Assembly: GCF_020080835.1 (NCBI RefSeq)
Contig: NC_058159.1
Span: 14,447,101 to 14,511,100, forward strand
Source of the DNA: Cotesia glomerata
Taxonomy: Eukaryota; Arthropoda; Insecta; Hymenoptera; Braconidae
Length of the DNA: 64,000 bases
Direction of reading: 5' to 3'
The translations under genes and the position numbers were made by a program. The notes beneath the pieces are model-generated. The model was not told the origin of the DNA. It was given only the letters and a program-made list of their open reading frames with translations, and made no database searches. Below are positions 42,379-52,454 of the stretch, one piece after another. The first letter of the stretch is position 1. Every line of letters starts with the position of its first letter.

Positions 42379-45212
42379 TCAGGATCCTCTCCAACTCTTT
42401 ACGCTATGGATCGAAACGAGGACATACAAAGAAGACGTGCTCCGCATTTTCAGCAACTCCTGGGCAGGACGGGCACTCCGAAGAGTCATCGTACTTAAAG
42501 CGGCGTAGATACTCTTGAAAACACCCGTGTCCCAACAACATCGGCGTAAGATAGTAATTGACCTCGCCGTGATTCCGGTTAAGCCAAATGTCGATCCGAG
42601 GTATGAGGCGGTGCGTCCACCTACCCTTCTCTGCAGCATCCCATTGTAGTTGCCATCGGCCTATGCTGTTCTGCCGTTCTTCAATTCTAAGTTCTTCAGG
42701 GCTCAGTGCAGTTGACCTTTTTCGTTGGTAAAGTGCTCGTCTTTCCTCTGCTAGAACTCTAAGAGGTAGGGTTCCGGCAATGACGCACACTGCTTCTTTT
42801 GATATAGTGCAGAAGGCACTAGCCACTCGTAGGGCACTCAGTCGATGTACTGGTCCAGCTTATCTCCATGATTTCTGGGTTTTCAGTGCATCAGCCCAAA
42901 TGGATATTCCGTAAGTGAGCACTGATGTGACTACTGATGACAATAGTAGCCTCTTGTTCTGCATTGGGCCTCCGATGTTAGGCATCAGCCGAGCGAGACT
43001 AGCCCTCACTACTGACGCTTTGGTACTGACGTGTTCCACCTGCTGCTTGAAGTTGAGTTGGGCATTCAGTATCACTCCCAGATAATGGATAAATGGTTGT
43101 GATGTTATTTCTTGTTCTCCGACTCTCAACTTAATAGTTTCTACCGTTTTTCTACTGGTGATGAGCACTGCCTTGGTTTTATGCTTGGCTAGTTGCAAGT
43201 TCACTATGTCTATCCACAAATTGACTCGTCTGAATGTAATATCAAATGCCATTTCTATCTCTTCAAGGTGCTTTGCGACGATCACGACAGCTACGTCATC
43301 CGCATATGCTACAAGTTTGACTCCCGTAGGCAATGCTATTCTCAGGAGGCCATCATACATGATGTTCCACAGCAGAGTACTTAAAACTGATCTCTGTGGC
43401 ACTGCTCTGGTGATTTCGTACTCCTCCGAACCGTTCTTCGTGTCATATTTCAGAACCCTATTCGTGAAGTGGCTCACTACCATTTTGCGAAGGTATCCTG
43501 GTACGTTTTTTTCTTCTAGAGCCCGCATAACGCAGTCCCAGTTAGCGGAGGTGAAGGGATTCTTGATGTCCAAAGCAGCCACCAAGCAGTATTTCTACTT
43601 TCCACCCTTTCATCTCGTTCCGGCGATCGCACCCTTGGCTGTATCAACAACCAATTTGATCGCATCCAGAATTGACCATCCTTTTCGGAAACCAAACTGG
43701 TTCTCTGCCAGGAGTGAATCGACTACAGCCTCTATTCTTTGATGAATTATGCGCTCGAATATCTTGCCGGCCGTGTCTAACATGCATAGTGGTCGATAGG
43801 ATGACGGTTCTTCCGGCGGCTTTTTCCCCTCCGGAAGTAGCACTAGCCGTTGCTGTTTCCACTTCTGGGGAAAAGTCCCTTCCTTCAGGCATGTATCATA
43901 AACGTCCAGGAATAATGCCGGTGCTGAGCTAAGGATTGATTTCAGAGCAATATTAAGGATTCCGTCCAATCCCGACGCCTTATTATTCCCTACTCGATTG
44001 CCTGTCTCTATCAACTTGTCCAACGTTATAGTTGGGATGTCTTCAGGGTTAAGCTGCTCCAACTTGTAGGTGAATACCGGCTATTGGGGAAACAGCGCAG
44101 TAACAGTCTTCTCTAGGAGCTGTGGACACGTAGGTGATAGCATTGGCTGGCGTTTCAGGTGGGTCATAACGACCTTATACGGTCTGCCCCATGGATCTTT
44201 CTCTACTTCTGCGACCAGTTTTTTCCAGCAGCGTCTTTTGCTTTCTTTAATGGCTCTGTTTAGTTCTCGACGGGCCTTTTTATACTCTGCCAACAGCTCT
44301 GCGGAGTTATGTCGTCTGTAGCCACGCTGAGACTTTCTTCTTTTTTTATGACACTCTGAACGTATAATGCTAATGTGATCGTTCCACCAGTGCACCGACG
44401 ATCTTAAATTCATGCCATGTTTCCGAGACATACTGGTGTCGCAAGCATGGGTGACTCTTCTCATTAGGTCCTTGGTCTTCTCTTCAGCAGTTTCTACGAT
44501 GATCGGATCGCACTCTAGGGCTACTACTAAAGCAGTGAGGTCGAGAGATTTAACTTTCCACTCAACCACGTTGGCGTTCCTGTTGACTCAAGGTAGATTC
44601 TGGCCAGTTGATATTTCCCATAGTATCGCACTATGGTCACTGGCTGTGTAGATGTTCAATACTTTCCAAGAAATACCTCTTCGAGCTGAGCAACTGCTGA
44701 CAAATGTAAGGTCGACAATTTAGTTTGCCGCTCCCTTAGTATACGTTGACGTATCACCGGTGTTAAGAAGAATCACGTCCAGTGTGGCCATTGCCTCGAG
44801 AAGTGCTTTTCCACGTGTATTAGTGAACTTGCTGCCCCAGTCTGCTGCCAATAAAATCACCAGCTATTGCCACGGGAAAGTGTTTTCTTGCGTCCTCAGT
44901 TAGCCAATCCAGGAAGTCTTCAAACTGTTCATTAGAGAGACTAGGTAATGCATAGCAATTATAGAAGCGAAGGCCATCTACCCATGCTGCAACGAAACCG
45001 GCTTCTTTATTGTTGACTGTTTTCTGGAAAGGACATTTACCGCAGGACCAGATGACGGCTTTGTTAGTGCTGTCGGATCCCTAGGGTTGGTTACTCAGGT
45101 GTCTATAATGCTCACTTATAAGTGCTGCGTCTGCCTCTAATTCGCGCACAGTTTGCATGAGCAGGTCATGCGCAGCCTCACAATGATTGAGGTTGACCTG
45201 CAATATCTTCAT
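42379..45212 (-). pseudogene. LINE B copy 2, ORF2 (endonuclease, RT, zinc finger), broken
   Basis: The same protein as 47414-50269 but cut by several frameshifts and stops. Pieces in order on the minus strand: endonuclease start (MKILQVNLNHCEAAHDLL, 45212), linker (44081-44569, RRCWKKLVAEVEKDPWGRPY), RT fingers (43610-44062, SSYRPLCMLDTAGKIFERII), palm (42860-43585, VAALDIKNPFTSANW, LVAYADDVAVVIV) and C-terminus (42404-42826, CPSCPGVAENAEHVFFVC). In the palm VPQGSVLGPL is VPQRSVLSTL. The ORF1 stop overlaps its start (ATGA, 45209-45212). Confidence 0.88.
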
Positions 45213-46479
45213 TAGCTTCGTTATCTTCTGGAGCGCTTCTTGGAAGACGGGGCATCTTTTCGTGCCTGCATGGTAAGCCGCCTTTTCTACGCCGTGCAAC
45301 AGCATACAGTGCACATTTAGCTGGATTTTTACAATCAGCAATTTTGTGTCCTTCTTTTCCGTACCTTATGCAGTGCTTAGACCGGTCGACTTCGCTTTTG
45401 CACTGAGATCCGAAGTGCCCAAAGTGCCAGCATTTGAAGCATTGTATGGGTCTCTTCGTTGCTCTCATTCGGCAATTGACCCAGCCAATCCTTATTTTGC
45501 AGTTTCCCTCCAGTAACTTTTGTGCTGCAGCTGCTGGTAGTAACACTGTGGCTGTCTACGTACCCCTAAAGGCTTTACGGATCTTGATTGCCTCTGGTGA
45601 GATTTCACAGCTTTCTCCAGCTTCCCTCTTTAGAGCGGTCTGAATATGCTCTTTTGTCGTGTCGTCATCGACATCTTGGATCACTTTGGTCTCCTCCTTA
45701 AGGATGTCTGCGATCGTCTTTTGGAGGGCTTGGCCTTTGTCAGTGCTCTTCCTCGAAATCGTAATCAACAAGTTGCCACTTCTGGTCTTGTTGATCTTAT
45801 CTACCGTTGAACGAACCTGCTCATCTGGGAAGTCCTGCTTTATGCGACGCAGAATCTCGGAATACTTTGTTTTCTCGGCCGGGCGGACGATCAGTGCATC
45901 GGGTCTGATCCATTTGCGTGGTTTTTTCCGCTTAGGCTCTAGCCTGGGCTCCTTCGGCGGCTGCTTTGAGAGTTGCTCTCTAGCTAGCTTCCTCTTCTCC
46001 TTCTTAGACTGTCCTTTTTCCCAATCAGTCGCCTTCTTAGGTAGCCTTCTGGGGAGGGCTTTTATTCAAGTCCTTCTTCTTTGTGACTTTGTCGGTTGGC
46101 TCTGGCAAATTTCGGTCCTTTCTCTTTCCAGGCCTTGTGTCAGTTTCACCCTTGTCCTCAGCAGCAGAATCGCCGTCACCGTCGGCTCCAGTGTCCATTG
46201 CTTCTTCTTCCTCAACTTCAGTTTGAATGCGTCGTCGTGATGAATGCCATTCCTCGTCTAGTTTCTTGAATCTTCCAAGAGCATTGACTACACCGGTTGT
46301 CTTGGTCGTTATCTCCTCGTGGATACTGACCTTAGTTTGGACAAATCTTGCAGCTCAATGGTCAGCTATTCAAGGCGCTCCAGTGCTTGCGTTCTCTCTA
46401 TTTCAGCGCTTGCCTCAATCGCTGCTTGTTGGGCATGAAGCCTGTTTCCACTCTTGTTTGTTTCCTGTAAATTACTCAT
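45209..46479 (-). pseudogene. LINE B copy 2, ORF1 (gag-like)
   Basis: The start ATG at 46477-46479 opens MSNLQETNKSGNRLHAQQ, a helix-prone N-terminus. It is cut by a TAG near 46344. The middle is very Lys/Arg/Glu-rich, as expected for an RNA-binding ORF1. The C-terminus carries zinc knuckles CFKCWHFGHFGSQC and a second with Cys-Ile-Arg-Tyr in place of CIRC, so that one has lost a ligand. CKNPAKCALY follows. Frameshifts near 45550 and 45775 break it. Confidence 0.8.
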
Positions 46480-47013
46480 ACTTTTTGATTTACCAGCACA
46501 TCGTACGGAGTGGAGCGGGTTGTCATAACTAGAAACGGGTGTACCCTCGGAGATAGTTCTCCTACCCCAGTACCCTGAGGCCTAGCCGACACTTAGCCAG
46601 TCCCGGAATACACGGACGGACTAGACCCGCTCGGGGCAGTGAAGATTCCGATCTCTAACACTCACTGCGTACTTCCTGATTAAGGCCCGAAGTGGCTGGC
46701 TCCTGATCCACTACTGCAACGTACACCTCGGCAAAGCTCACATCAGCCGTAGCCTGCATCGTCGGAAATAATCCACACGGGTTACGGACACTCCTAGTGA
46801 GTTACAGCAGGGAACGATTGTCTTGCTAGGTCAGTTAGTATGACCAACCCATTAAAGAGGGGGGGGGGAGTTTTGTCCACGGAAGCGTATTTTATTTGGC
46901 TCTTACCCTCTGTACCTCATGAACTAAGAGACCTAGTGTCATCCAAGGACAGCGAGCGTTCTCCCATCCGCTACGGGGAAATGCGCCTGGTAGCAGTTTC
47001 TCCTCGGCCGCAG

Positions 47014-47015
<2 letters not shown>
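46480..47015 (-). promoter_or_regulatory. LINE B copy 2, 5' UTR
   Basis: About 535 bp upstream of ORF1, moderately GC-rich, with no long frame. It reaches the GT repeat at 47016, so this is the only copy of family B here that may be full length (41985-47015, about 5.0 kb). An internal promoter is expected in this region, but no motif can be assigned. Confidence 0.5.

Positions 47016-47062
<47 letters not shown>
47016..47062. repeat. (GT)n between LINE B copies 2 and 3
   Basis: About 23 GT units. They lie between the 5' end of copy 2 and the 3' end of copy 3. Copy 3 has only four A before the repeat rather than a long poly(A). Confidence 0.9.
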
Positions 47063-47066
<4 letters not shown>

Positions 47067-47413
47067 GTAGGGAATCCTTTACGGATTCTAGGCATAGCTG
47101 TTTGGCCTGGATATGTGGCGACTCGACGCAGCGTCATACTAACTCGACACTAACGCCCCTACCCACTAAACCCTAAACCCCTTTCTCTTCTATCCTCTGA
47201 TCCCCCATGGTACCGCCGTAAGGCATTTCTTCGCGGGGGGAGGAATTAGCTGCCGCTCTTCCTTCTGGTGGCTAAGATGTTTTTTATTTCTATCTCCCTT
47301 CTAGTTTCTGTTTTCTGCTCTTTTTCTCTCGATGGACCGCAACTCTGTAAGCACTTCAGTGGCAAAGGTGCTCGTGGCGTTCCAGACAGCTTCTGATGAC
47401 AGCATTTCTTCTA
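47063..47413 (-). other. LINE B copy 3, 3' UTR
   Basis: Hairpin GAATCCTTTACGGATTC at the very end, then GGCCTGGATATGTGGCGACTC and the rest of the family B 3' UTR. Confidence 0.85.
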
Positions 47414-50269
47414 CTATTGTCTCCGGTTGAATTCTCTTTTTAGAATCTTCTCTAATTCATCGCGCTGTTGGTTAAAACGAGGACATGCAAAGATCACGTG
47501 CTCCACGTCTTCAGCGACACCTGGGCAGGATGGGCACTCCGGAGAATCGTCGTGCTTAAAGCGGTGAAGATAGGCTCGGAAGCAGCCGTGTCCTGACAAC
47601 ATCTGCGTAAGGTAGTAGTTAACCTCTCCATGACTCCGGTTCAGCCAGTCGTCGATCCTCGGTATAAGACGATACGTCCATCTTCCTTTTTCTGCAGCGT
47701 CCCACTGGAGCTGCCATCGGTCGAAGCTGTTTTGCCGTTCTTCAGTTCTGAGCTCTTCAGCGCTTAGTGTAGTTGACCTTTTACGATGATAAAGGTTCCG
47801 TCTTTCCTCAGCGAGGACTCTGAGAGGCAGAGTTCCGGAAATAACGCACACTGCTTCCTCGGATATTGTGCGGAAGGCGCTGGCGACTCTTAAGGCACAC
47901 CGTCGGTATACTGGTCCAGCCTTCCTCCATGATTCTTGCATCTCGAGAGCGTTGGTCCAAATAGATATACCATATGTAAGCACCGATGTGACTACAGATG
48001 ATAACAGTACCCTTCTGCTCTGCTTTGGCCCTCCAATGTTCGGCATCAGTCGTGCTAGACTTGTTCCCACTGCTGACGCCTTGGCACTGACGTGTTCTAC
48101 CTGCTGCTTAAAGTTGAGTCGGGCATCAAGCATCACTCCTAAATATCGAATATAAGGTTGTGATGTGATTTCTTGTTCGGCGACTTTCAGCTTAATTGTC
48201 TCTACCACTTTCCTGCTGGTAATAAGCATTGCCTCAGTTTTGTGTTGCGCCAGTTGCAGGTTCACTGCGTCCATCCACCGGTTAACGCGCTCGAAAGTGA
48301 GATCGAACACATGGTTTATCTCGTCAAGATGTTTGGCAACGATCACTACGGCTACGTCGTCTGCATATGCTACGAGTTTGACGTTTCTTGGCAGAGTTAG
48401 TCTTAATAGGCCGTCATACATAATATTCCACAGGAGCGGGCCTAGAACTGAACCTTGTGGTACACCTCCAGAAATAGCATACTCCCTTGGACCGTTCTTC
48501 GTATCATACTTCAGGACCCTGTTTTCAAAGTAGCTTGCTACGATCTTAAGAAGGTATTCTGGTACATTCTTCTCTTGGAGGGCCTGCATGATGCATTCCC
48601 AATTGGCGGAGTTGAAGGCATTTCTGATGTCTAGGGTCGCCACCAGGCAATACTTCTTCGTTCCACCCTTCCATCTGGTTCCTGCGATTGCTTCCTTGGC
48701 CGTATCAACAACCAGTTTGATTGCGTCCAGGGTTGATCGTCCTTTCCGGAATCCATACTGATTGTCTGCCAGGAGTGGGTCGACTACTGCTTCAATTCTC
48801 TGGTGAATTATGCGTTCGAATATCTTACCCGCTGTATCTAGCATGCAAAGTGGGCGGTAAGATGACGGTTCATCCGGTGGCTTTTTCCCTTTAGGAAGCA
48901 GCACTAACCGTTGCTGTTTCCACTTTCGAGGAAAAATCCCTTCTTTGAGGCAGGTGTTGTAAACATCCAGGAATAATGCCGGTGCTGCCTTTATAGCTGT
49001 TTTTAAGGCAATGTTAGGGATTCCATCTAATCCCGGTGCTTTATTATTCCCTACGCGGTTGCAAGCCTCCGTCAGTTCTTCTTCCGTGACAGTTGGAATG
49101 TCCTCCAGTTCTCTTTGAGCTAGCTGGTAGTGAAGCTCGCGTTGCTGCGGAAACAGCGCGGTAACGATTCTCTGCAGAAGTTGTGGGCATGTGGGTGCCG
49201 GCATTTGTTTGACTTTTAGGTGATTCATGACCACCTTGTACGGCCTACCCCACAGGTCTTTGTCCACCTCGTTGATGAGCTCTTTCCAGCATTGCCTCTT
49301 ACTATCCTTGATGGCTTTGTTCAGTAATCGACGGGCTTTTTTGTACTCTGCGACCAGCTCCGCAGAGTTAGGTCGTCGATAGCCACGCTGGGATATTCTC
49401 CTTTTCTTTAGACACTCTTTCCGAAGAACGCTGATGTGGTCGTTCCACCAGTGTACTGCCGGGCGTTGGCTTATGCTGCATTTCCGGACCATACTTGCGT
49501 CACAGGCCTGGACAACTCTTTTCATCAGGTCCTTGGTCATTTCTTCTGCGGGTCCAGTAGTAATCGGTTCACTATTCAGGGCTATTATCAATGTGCTTGT
49601 GTCAAAAGACTTCACTTTCCATCCAATGGTATTGAGTGACTTGATTGGTCTTCTTGTATTCCGGTCATGTAATATTTCCCAGAGAATTGCCTTGTGGTCG
49701 CTGGCTGTGTAGATATCCATCACCTTCCAGTCGTATTTCCCACTGATGAGGCTGCTGCTGACGAAAGTGAGATCTACAATAGAGCTTGCTTCCCCTTTAG
49801 TATAGGTTGGCGTATCACCACTGTTGAGCTGGACTACATCTAGTGTAGAGAAAGCTTCGAGGAGTGCTTTTCCTCGCGCATTTGTCTGCTTGCTGCCCCA
49901 GTCTACTGCCCAGGAGTTGAAGTCACCGGCAATCGCGACCGGATAGTGCTGCTTGGCGTCCTCGGTCAGTTTGTCCAAGAATTCAGTGAATTCAACAATG
50001 GATAGGCTAGGTGGTGCATAACAGCTGTAGAAACGGATGCCGTTAACTGTTGCTGCTACAAAGCCGGCATTATCATTGTTAACTACACTCTGGAAGGGAT
50101 GCTTACCACAAGACCAGATGACAGCCTTGGTGGTGCTGTCAGATTCCCAAGGCTGGGTATTCAGGTATTCAGCTATCATTACTAAGTCTAACTCTAGTTC
50201 TCTTGCTGTTTGCATAAGCAGATCATGTGCAGCTTCGCAATGGTTTAGGTTTAGCTGCAATATCTTCAT
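47414..50269 (-). CDS. LINE B copy 3, ORF2 intact (951 aa: endonuclease, RT, zinc finger)
   Basis: An uninterrupted ORF2 of an R1-group non-LTR retrotransposon. Domains by residue: APE-type endonuclease about 1-220 (MKILQLNLNHC; catalytic Glu in MIAEYLNT; AIAGDFNSWAVDWG; YTASDHKAIL). Linker about 220-400 with WWNDHISVLRKECLKKRR. RT about 400-680 (SSYRPLCMLDTAGKIFERI, QYGFRKGRSTLDAI, ATLDIRNAFNSANW, VPQGSVLGPLLWN, LVAYADDVAVVIV). C-terminus about 850-951 with finger CPSCPGVAEDVEHVIFAC. The usual 'EPY' beside the catalytic Glu is missing: about three residues are deleted compared with copy 4 (LIAEPYKCL), which may weaken the endonuclease. ORF1 upstream is truncated. The start is fixed by the ATGA overlap with the ORF1 stop. 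Confidence 0.92.
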   Translation of the reverse strand: MKILQLNLNHCEAAHDLLMQTARELELDLVMIAEYLNTQPWESDSTTKAVIWSCGKHPFQSVVNNDNAGFVAATVNGIRFYSCYAPPSLSIVEFTEFLDKLTEDAKQHYPVAIAGDFNSWAVDWGSKQTNARGKALLEAFSTLDVVQLNSGDTPTYTKGEASSIVDLTFVSSSLISGKYDWKVMDIYTASDHKAILWEILHDRNTRRPIKSLNTIGWKVKSFDTSTLIIALNSEPITTGPAEEMTKDLMKRVVQACDASMVRKCSISQRPAVHWWNDHISVLRKECLKKRRISQRGYRRPNSAELVAEYKKARRLLNKAIKDSKRQCWKELINEVDKDLWGRPYKVVMNHLKVKQMPAPTCPQLLQRIVTALFPQQRELHYQLAQRELEDIPTVTEEELTEACNRVGNNKAPGLDGIPNIALKTAIKAAPALFLDVYNTCLKEGIFPRKWKQQRLVLLPKGKKPPDEPSSYRPLCMLDTAGKIFERIIHQRIEAVVDPLLADNQYGFRKGRSTLDAIKLVVDTAKEAIAGTRWKGGTKKYCLVATLDIRNAFNSANWECIMQALQEKNVPEYLLKIVASYFENRVLKYDTKNGPREYAISGGVPQGSVLGPLLWNIMYDGLLRLTLPRNVKLVAYADDVAVVIVAKHLDEINHVFDLTFERVNRWMDAVNLQLAQHKTEAMLITSRKVVETIKLKVAEQEITSQPYIRYLGVMLDARLNFKQQVEHVSAKASAVGTSLARLMPNIGGPKQSRRVLLSSVVTSVLTYGISIWTNALEMQESWRKAGPVYRRCALRVASAFRTISEEAVCVISGTLPLRVLAEERRNLYHRKRSTTLSAEELRTEERQNSFDRWQLQWDAAEKGRWTYRLIPRIDDWLNRSHGEVNYYLTQMLSGHGCFRAYLHRFKHDDSPECPSCPGVAEDVEHVIFACPRFNQQRDELEKILKREFNRRQ

Positions 50270-50761
50270 GTCTGTTTGTTTGTTATCTTCTGGAGTGCCT
50301 CTTTAAATACTGGGCACCTGGATGCGCCGGCATGATGAGCCGAGTTCTCCGCACTTTGATCCGCGCATAATACACATTTCGCTGGGTTTTTGCATTCAGC
50401 AATCTTGTGTCACTCTTGTCCGCACCTAATACATAGCTTAGACCGATCCACATTGCTCTTGCACTGGGATCCAAGATGTCCAAAGTGCCAACACTTGAAA
50501 CATTGGATTGGTCTCCTCGTAGCTCTGATTCGGCAGTTGGTCCAGCCGATCCGAACTTTACCGCTTCCTGCCAATATCTTGCGCGCTGCAGCTGCTGGTA
50601 GTGTCACAACAGCTGTCTGAGTACCTCTGTAGGCCTTATGAATCTTAATTGTCCCTAGTGGTATCTCGCAGGTTTCTCCGATTTCCGTTTGCAATGCAGC
50701 CTGAATATCCTCCTTGGTTGTGGTACCGTCAAGATCTCGGATTTCGACGTCTTCCTGTGGC
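50266..50761 (-). pseudogene. LINE B copy 3, ORF1 C-terminus, truncated
   Basis: Last part of ORF1: CFKCWHFGHLGSQC, CIRCGQE then TGA (where copies 2 and 4 have GlyHis), and CKNPAKCVLC...HAGASRCPVF before the TGA shared with the ORF2 start. Cut off at 50761 by GT repeat, so copy 3 is 5'-truncated. Confidence 0.8.
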
Positions 50762-50797
<36 letters not shown>

Positions 50798-50805
50798 TGT
50801 GTGTG
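50762..50805. repeat. (GT)n at the 5' end of LINE B copy 3
   Basis: About 21 units with one AT break. The last microsatellite of the array. What follows is not FB. Confidence 0.9.
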
Positions 50806-51299
50806 AAAAAATCAAGAAAATTACAATTTCAAAAATAAAAAAACAATCTATAAAACATGATTAAATACTGTTCTTGTATTTTTTCACCCATGAAATATAA
50901 GAGATAATAACAAACAGAAGAAAAATTTACTGCGTAGATTGTTTGAGAACGAATGAGTTCAATACCAATGAAGAACAGTTTGAAATGCAGAAAATTTTTT
51001 ACCTGCGAGATAGCTCTTAAATTGGAAATAAACTGTCAGAGCTTCTAAAGAGGAAGGATCCCTCTGCAACTTCCGCCCATGGTCAAATGAATATCATGAA
51101 ATGTCGCTATGCTATAGATAATTTAAGCAAAAAAAATGATTTTAACGGGTTACTTATACGAGAAAACTTTAAATTCATCCAGTGAGTACTTAACATTAAA
51201 ATTAAGAACTATCCTTTGGCGAGAATTTTTGTTTCTATGTAATGAACAATATTTCGTCAATGGAGTGAGAAAAAATAATAGTCGTCTCAAATGAAACAC

Positions 51300-51302
<3 letters not shown>
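50806..51302. other. AT-rich non-coding stretch
   Basis: No gene or recognised repeat. Confidence 0.4.

Positions 51303-51360
<58 letters not shown>
51303..51360. repeat. (TA)n microsatellite at Helitron 5' boundary
   Basis: About 29 TA units. With the AT tract at 56963 it frames the Helitron, as expected for insertion between A and T. Confidence 0.9.
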
Positions 51361-51363
<3 letters not shown>

Positions 51364-51607
51364 ATATCTATATATATAATAAAACTAAGTCGATAAAATG
51401 TGCGTGCCTATAAAAATTAAAAAGGAGTCCCGACACGATAAAGGGACTTATGTGGTGTGATAGCCCTTTATCCCCCCTCGAACAAGAAAGTTCCCGTTTT
51501 AATCTAAAGGGCATGTTTTTAAAGATATAAGGGACTTTCCGACCCTTCAACTTGGAAATTAAGTGCAGTGGTGCCATCTGTTATCGAATATTTGAACTTT
51601 GTTCAAG

Positions 51608-51662
51608 ACAACTATGGAGACTATACACTCCAATAGTCATAGTGTATAGTCTCCATAGTTGT
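51608..51662. promoter_or_regulatory. Perfect 22-bp inverted repeat in Helitron 5' region
   Basis: The arms ACAACTATGGAGACTATACA-CT (51608-51629) and their exact inverse (51641-51662) flank an 11-nt loop. The role is unknown. Perfect pairing in otherwise unremarkable DNA suggests a recent origin or a kept function. Confidence 0.8.
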
Positions 51663-51923
51663 GAGTCATTGTAGCATGTGTAGTAGTGGCGCGAAATTTA
51701 AAATTCCAATTCCAATAAAATCTTAAATTTCATTTATTACTATAAAGTTGTTAAATTTTGTGTATTTATACGTCATTAGCTAACTTATATTTTGGAGTTA
51801 AAGCGACATAATTTTAGTTATCCAAATTAGTTCTCAAAACATTAAAAAATTTAGGTTTTTAAATTTCGCGCTTTTACTACAAATGCTACCGCTATAGAAC
51901 CTTTTATTATGGCGGACGATAAT

Positions 51924-52060
51924 GACCAGAATACTCTAGAAGGTGTGAGAGAGAAAATATTTTCAAATTTTCTCGAATATTCTAGAGCCTAGCTCTCTGA
52001 ATATATAAGAGCCCGGTGTCGCTCACCAGAGTTAGTTTAATTTGAACAGCGAAACGAGCG
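51924..52060 (+). promoter_or_regulatory. hsp70-like promoter: heat shock elements, TATA box, start region
   Basis: Heat shock factor binds alternating nGAAn/nTTCn pentamers. At 51969-51988 four lie in perfect register: TTTCT CGAAT ATTCT AGAGC, with only the last base triplet off (GAG). A second set at 51928-51942 reads AGAAT ACTCT AGAAG (middle one CTC). TATATAAG is at 52002-52009, 13 bp past the first set, which is hsp70-like spacing. The expected start lies near 52030-52035 (CACCAGAGTTAG). The leader that follows (GAACAGCGAAACGAGCG...) is A-rich and resembles insect hsp70 leaders. It stands 400 bp upstream of the Helitron gene on the same strand. Confidence 0.7.
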
Positions 52061-52448
52061 ATTTCAAAACGAAAAGAAGAGAAGTTATCTGTGAGCCTTT
52101 ATTCAGAAGTATCACGTGTGAGTATTTTTAATAGTGTGTTTAATTAACTCTCGATTTTGAAACGAAATAGAAAAAAGTTATTTGTGGGTTTTTATCGTGA
52201 AATTTCAAATGTGAGTATTTTTAATAGTGTTTAATTAATTCTAATGGTTTTTTTCTTTAAATTGTAATTTTCTTAACCTTCAAAAAGTCGCGCGGCGTCG
52301 AATTGATGCCTTCTATATACTTTTGGCCGTAACAAAATATCGCTCGACCGCTTGAAGGTTAAATATATTTTTTTTTGTCTCAACGTACCCCACGTTTCCG
52401 TTACAAAATAATTATCTATAAAATGTTTATTTAATTTATATTTTATAG
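52061..52448 (+). other. Helitron 5' UTR with duplicated donor and probable intron
   Basis: A unit of about 90 bp from CGATTTCAAAACGAAA to GTGAGTATTTTTAATAGTG (to about 52145) is repeated, diverged, from CGATTTTGAAACGAAA (to about 52235). Each unit contains the splice donor-like GTGAGTATT. The stretch ends in TTTTATAG (52441-52448), a good acceptor 6 nt before the ATG. So a leader exon plus one intron is likely, with two possible donors. Confidence 0.55.
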
Positions 52449-52454
52449 AATACA

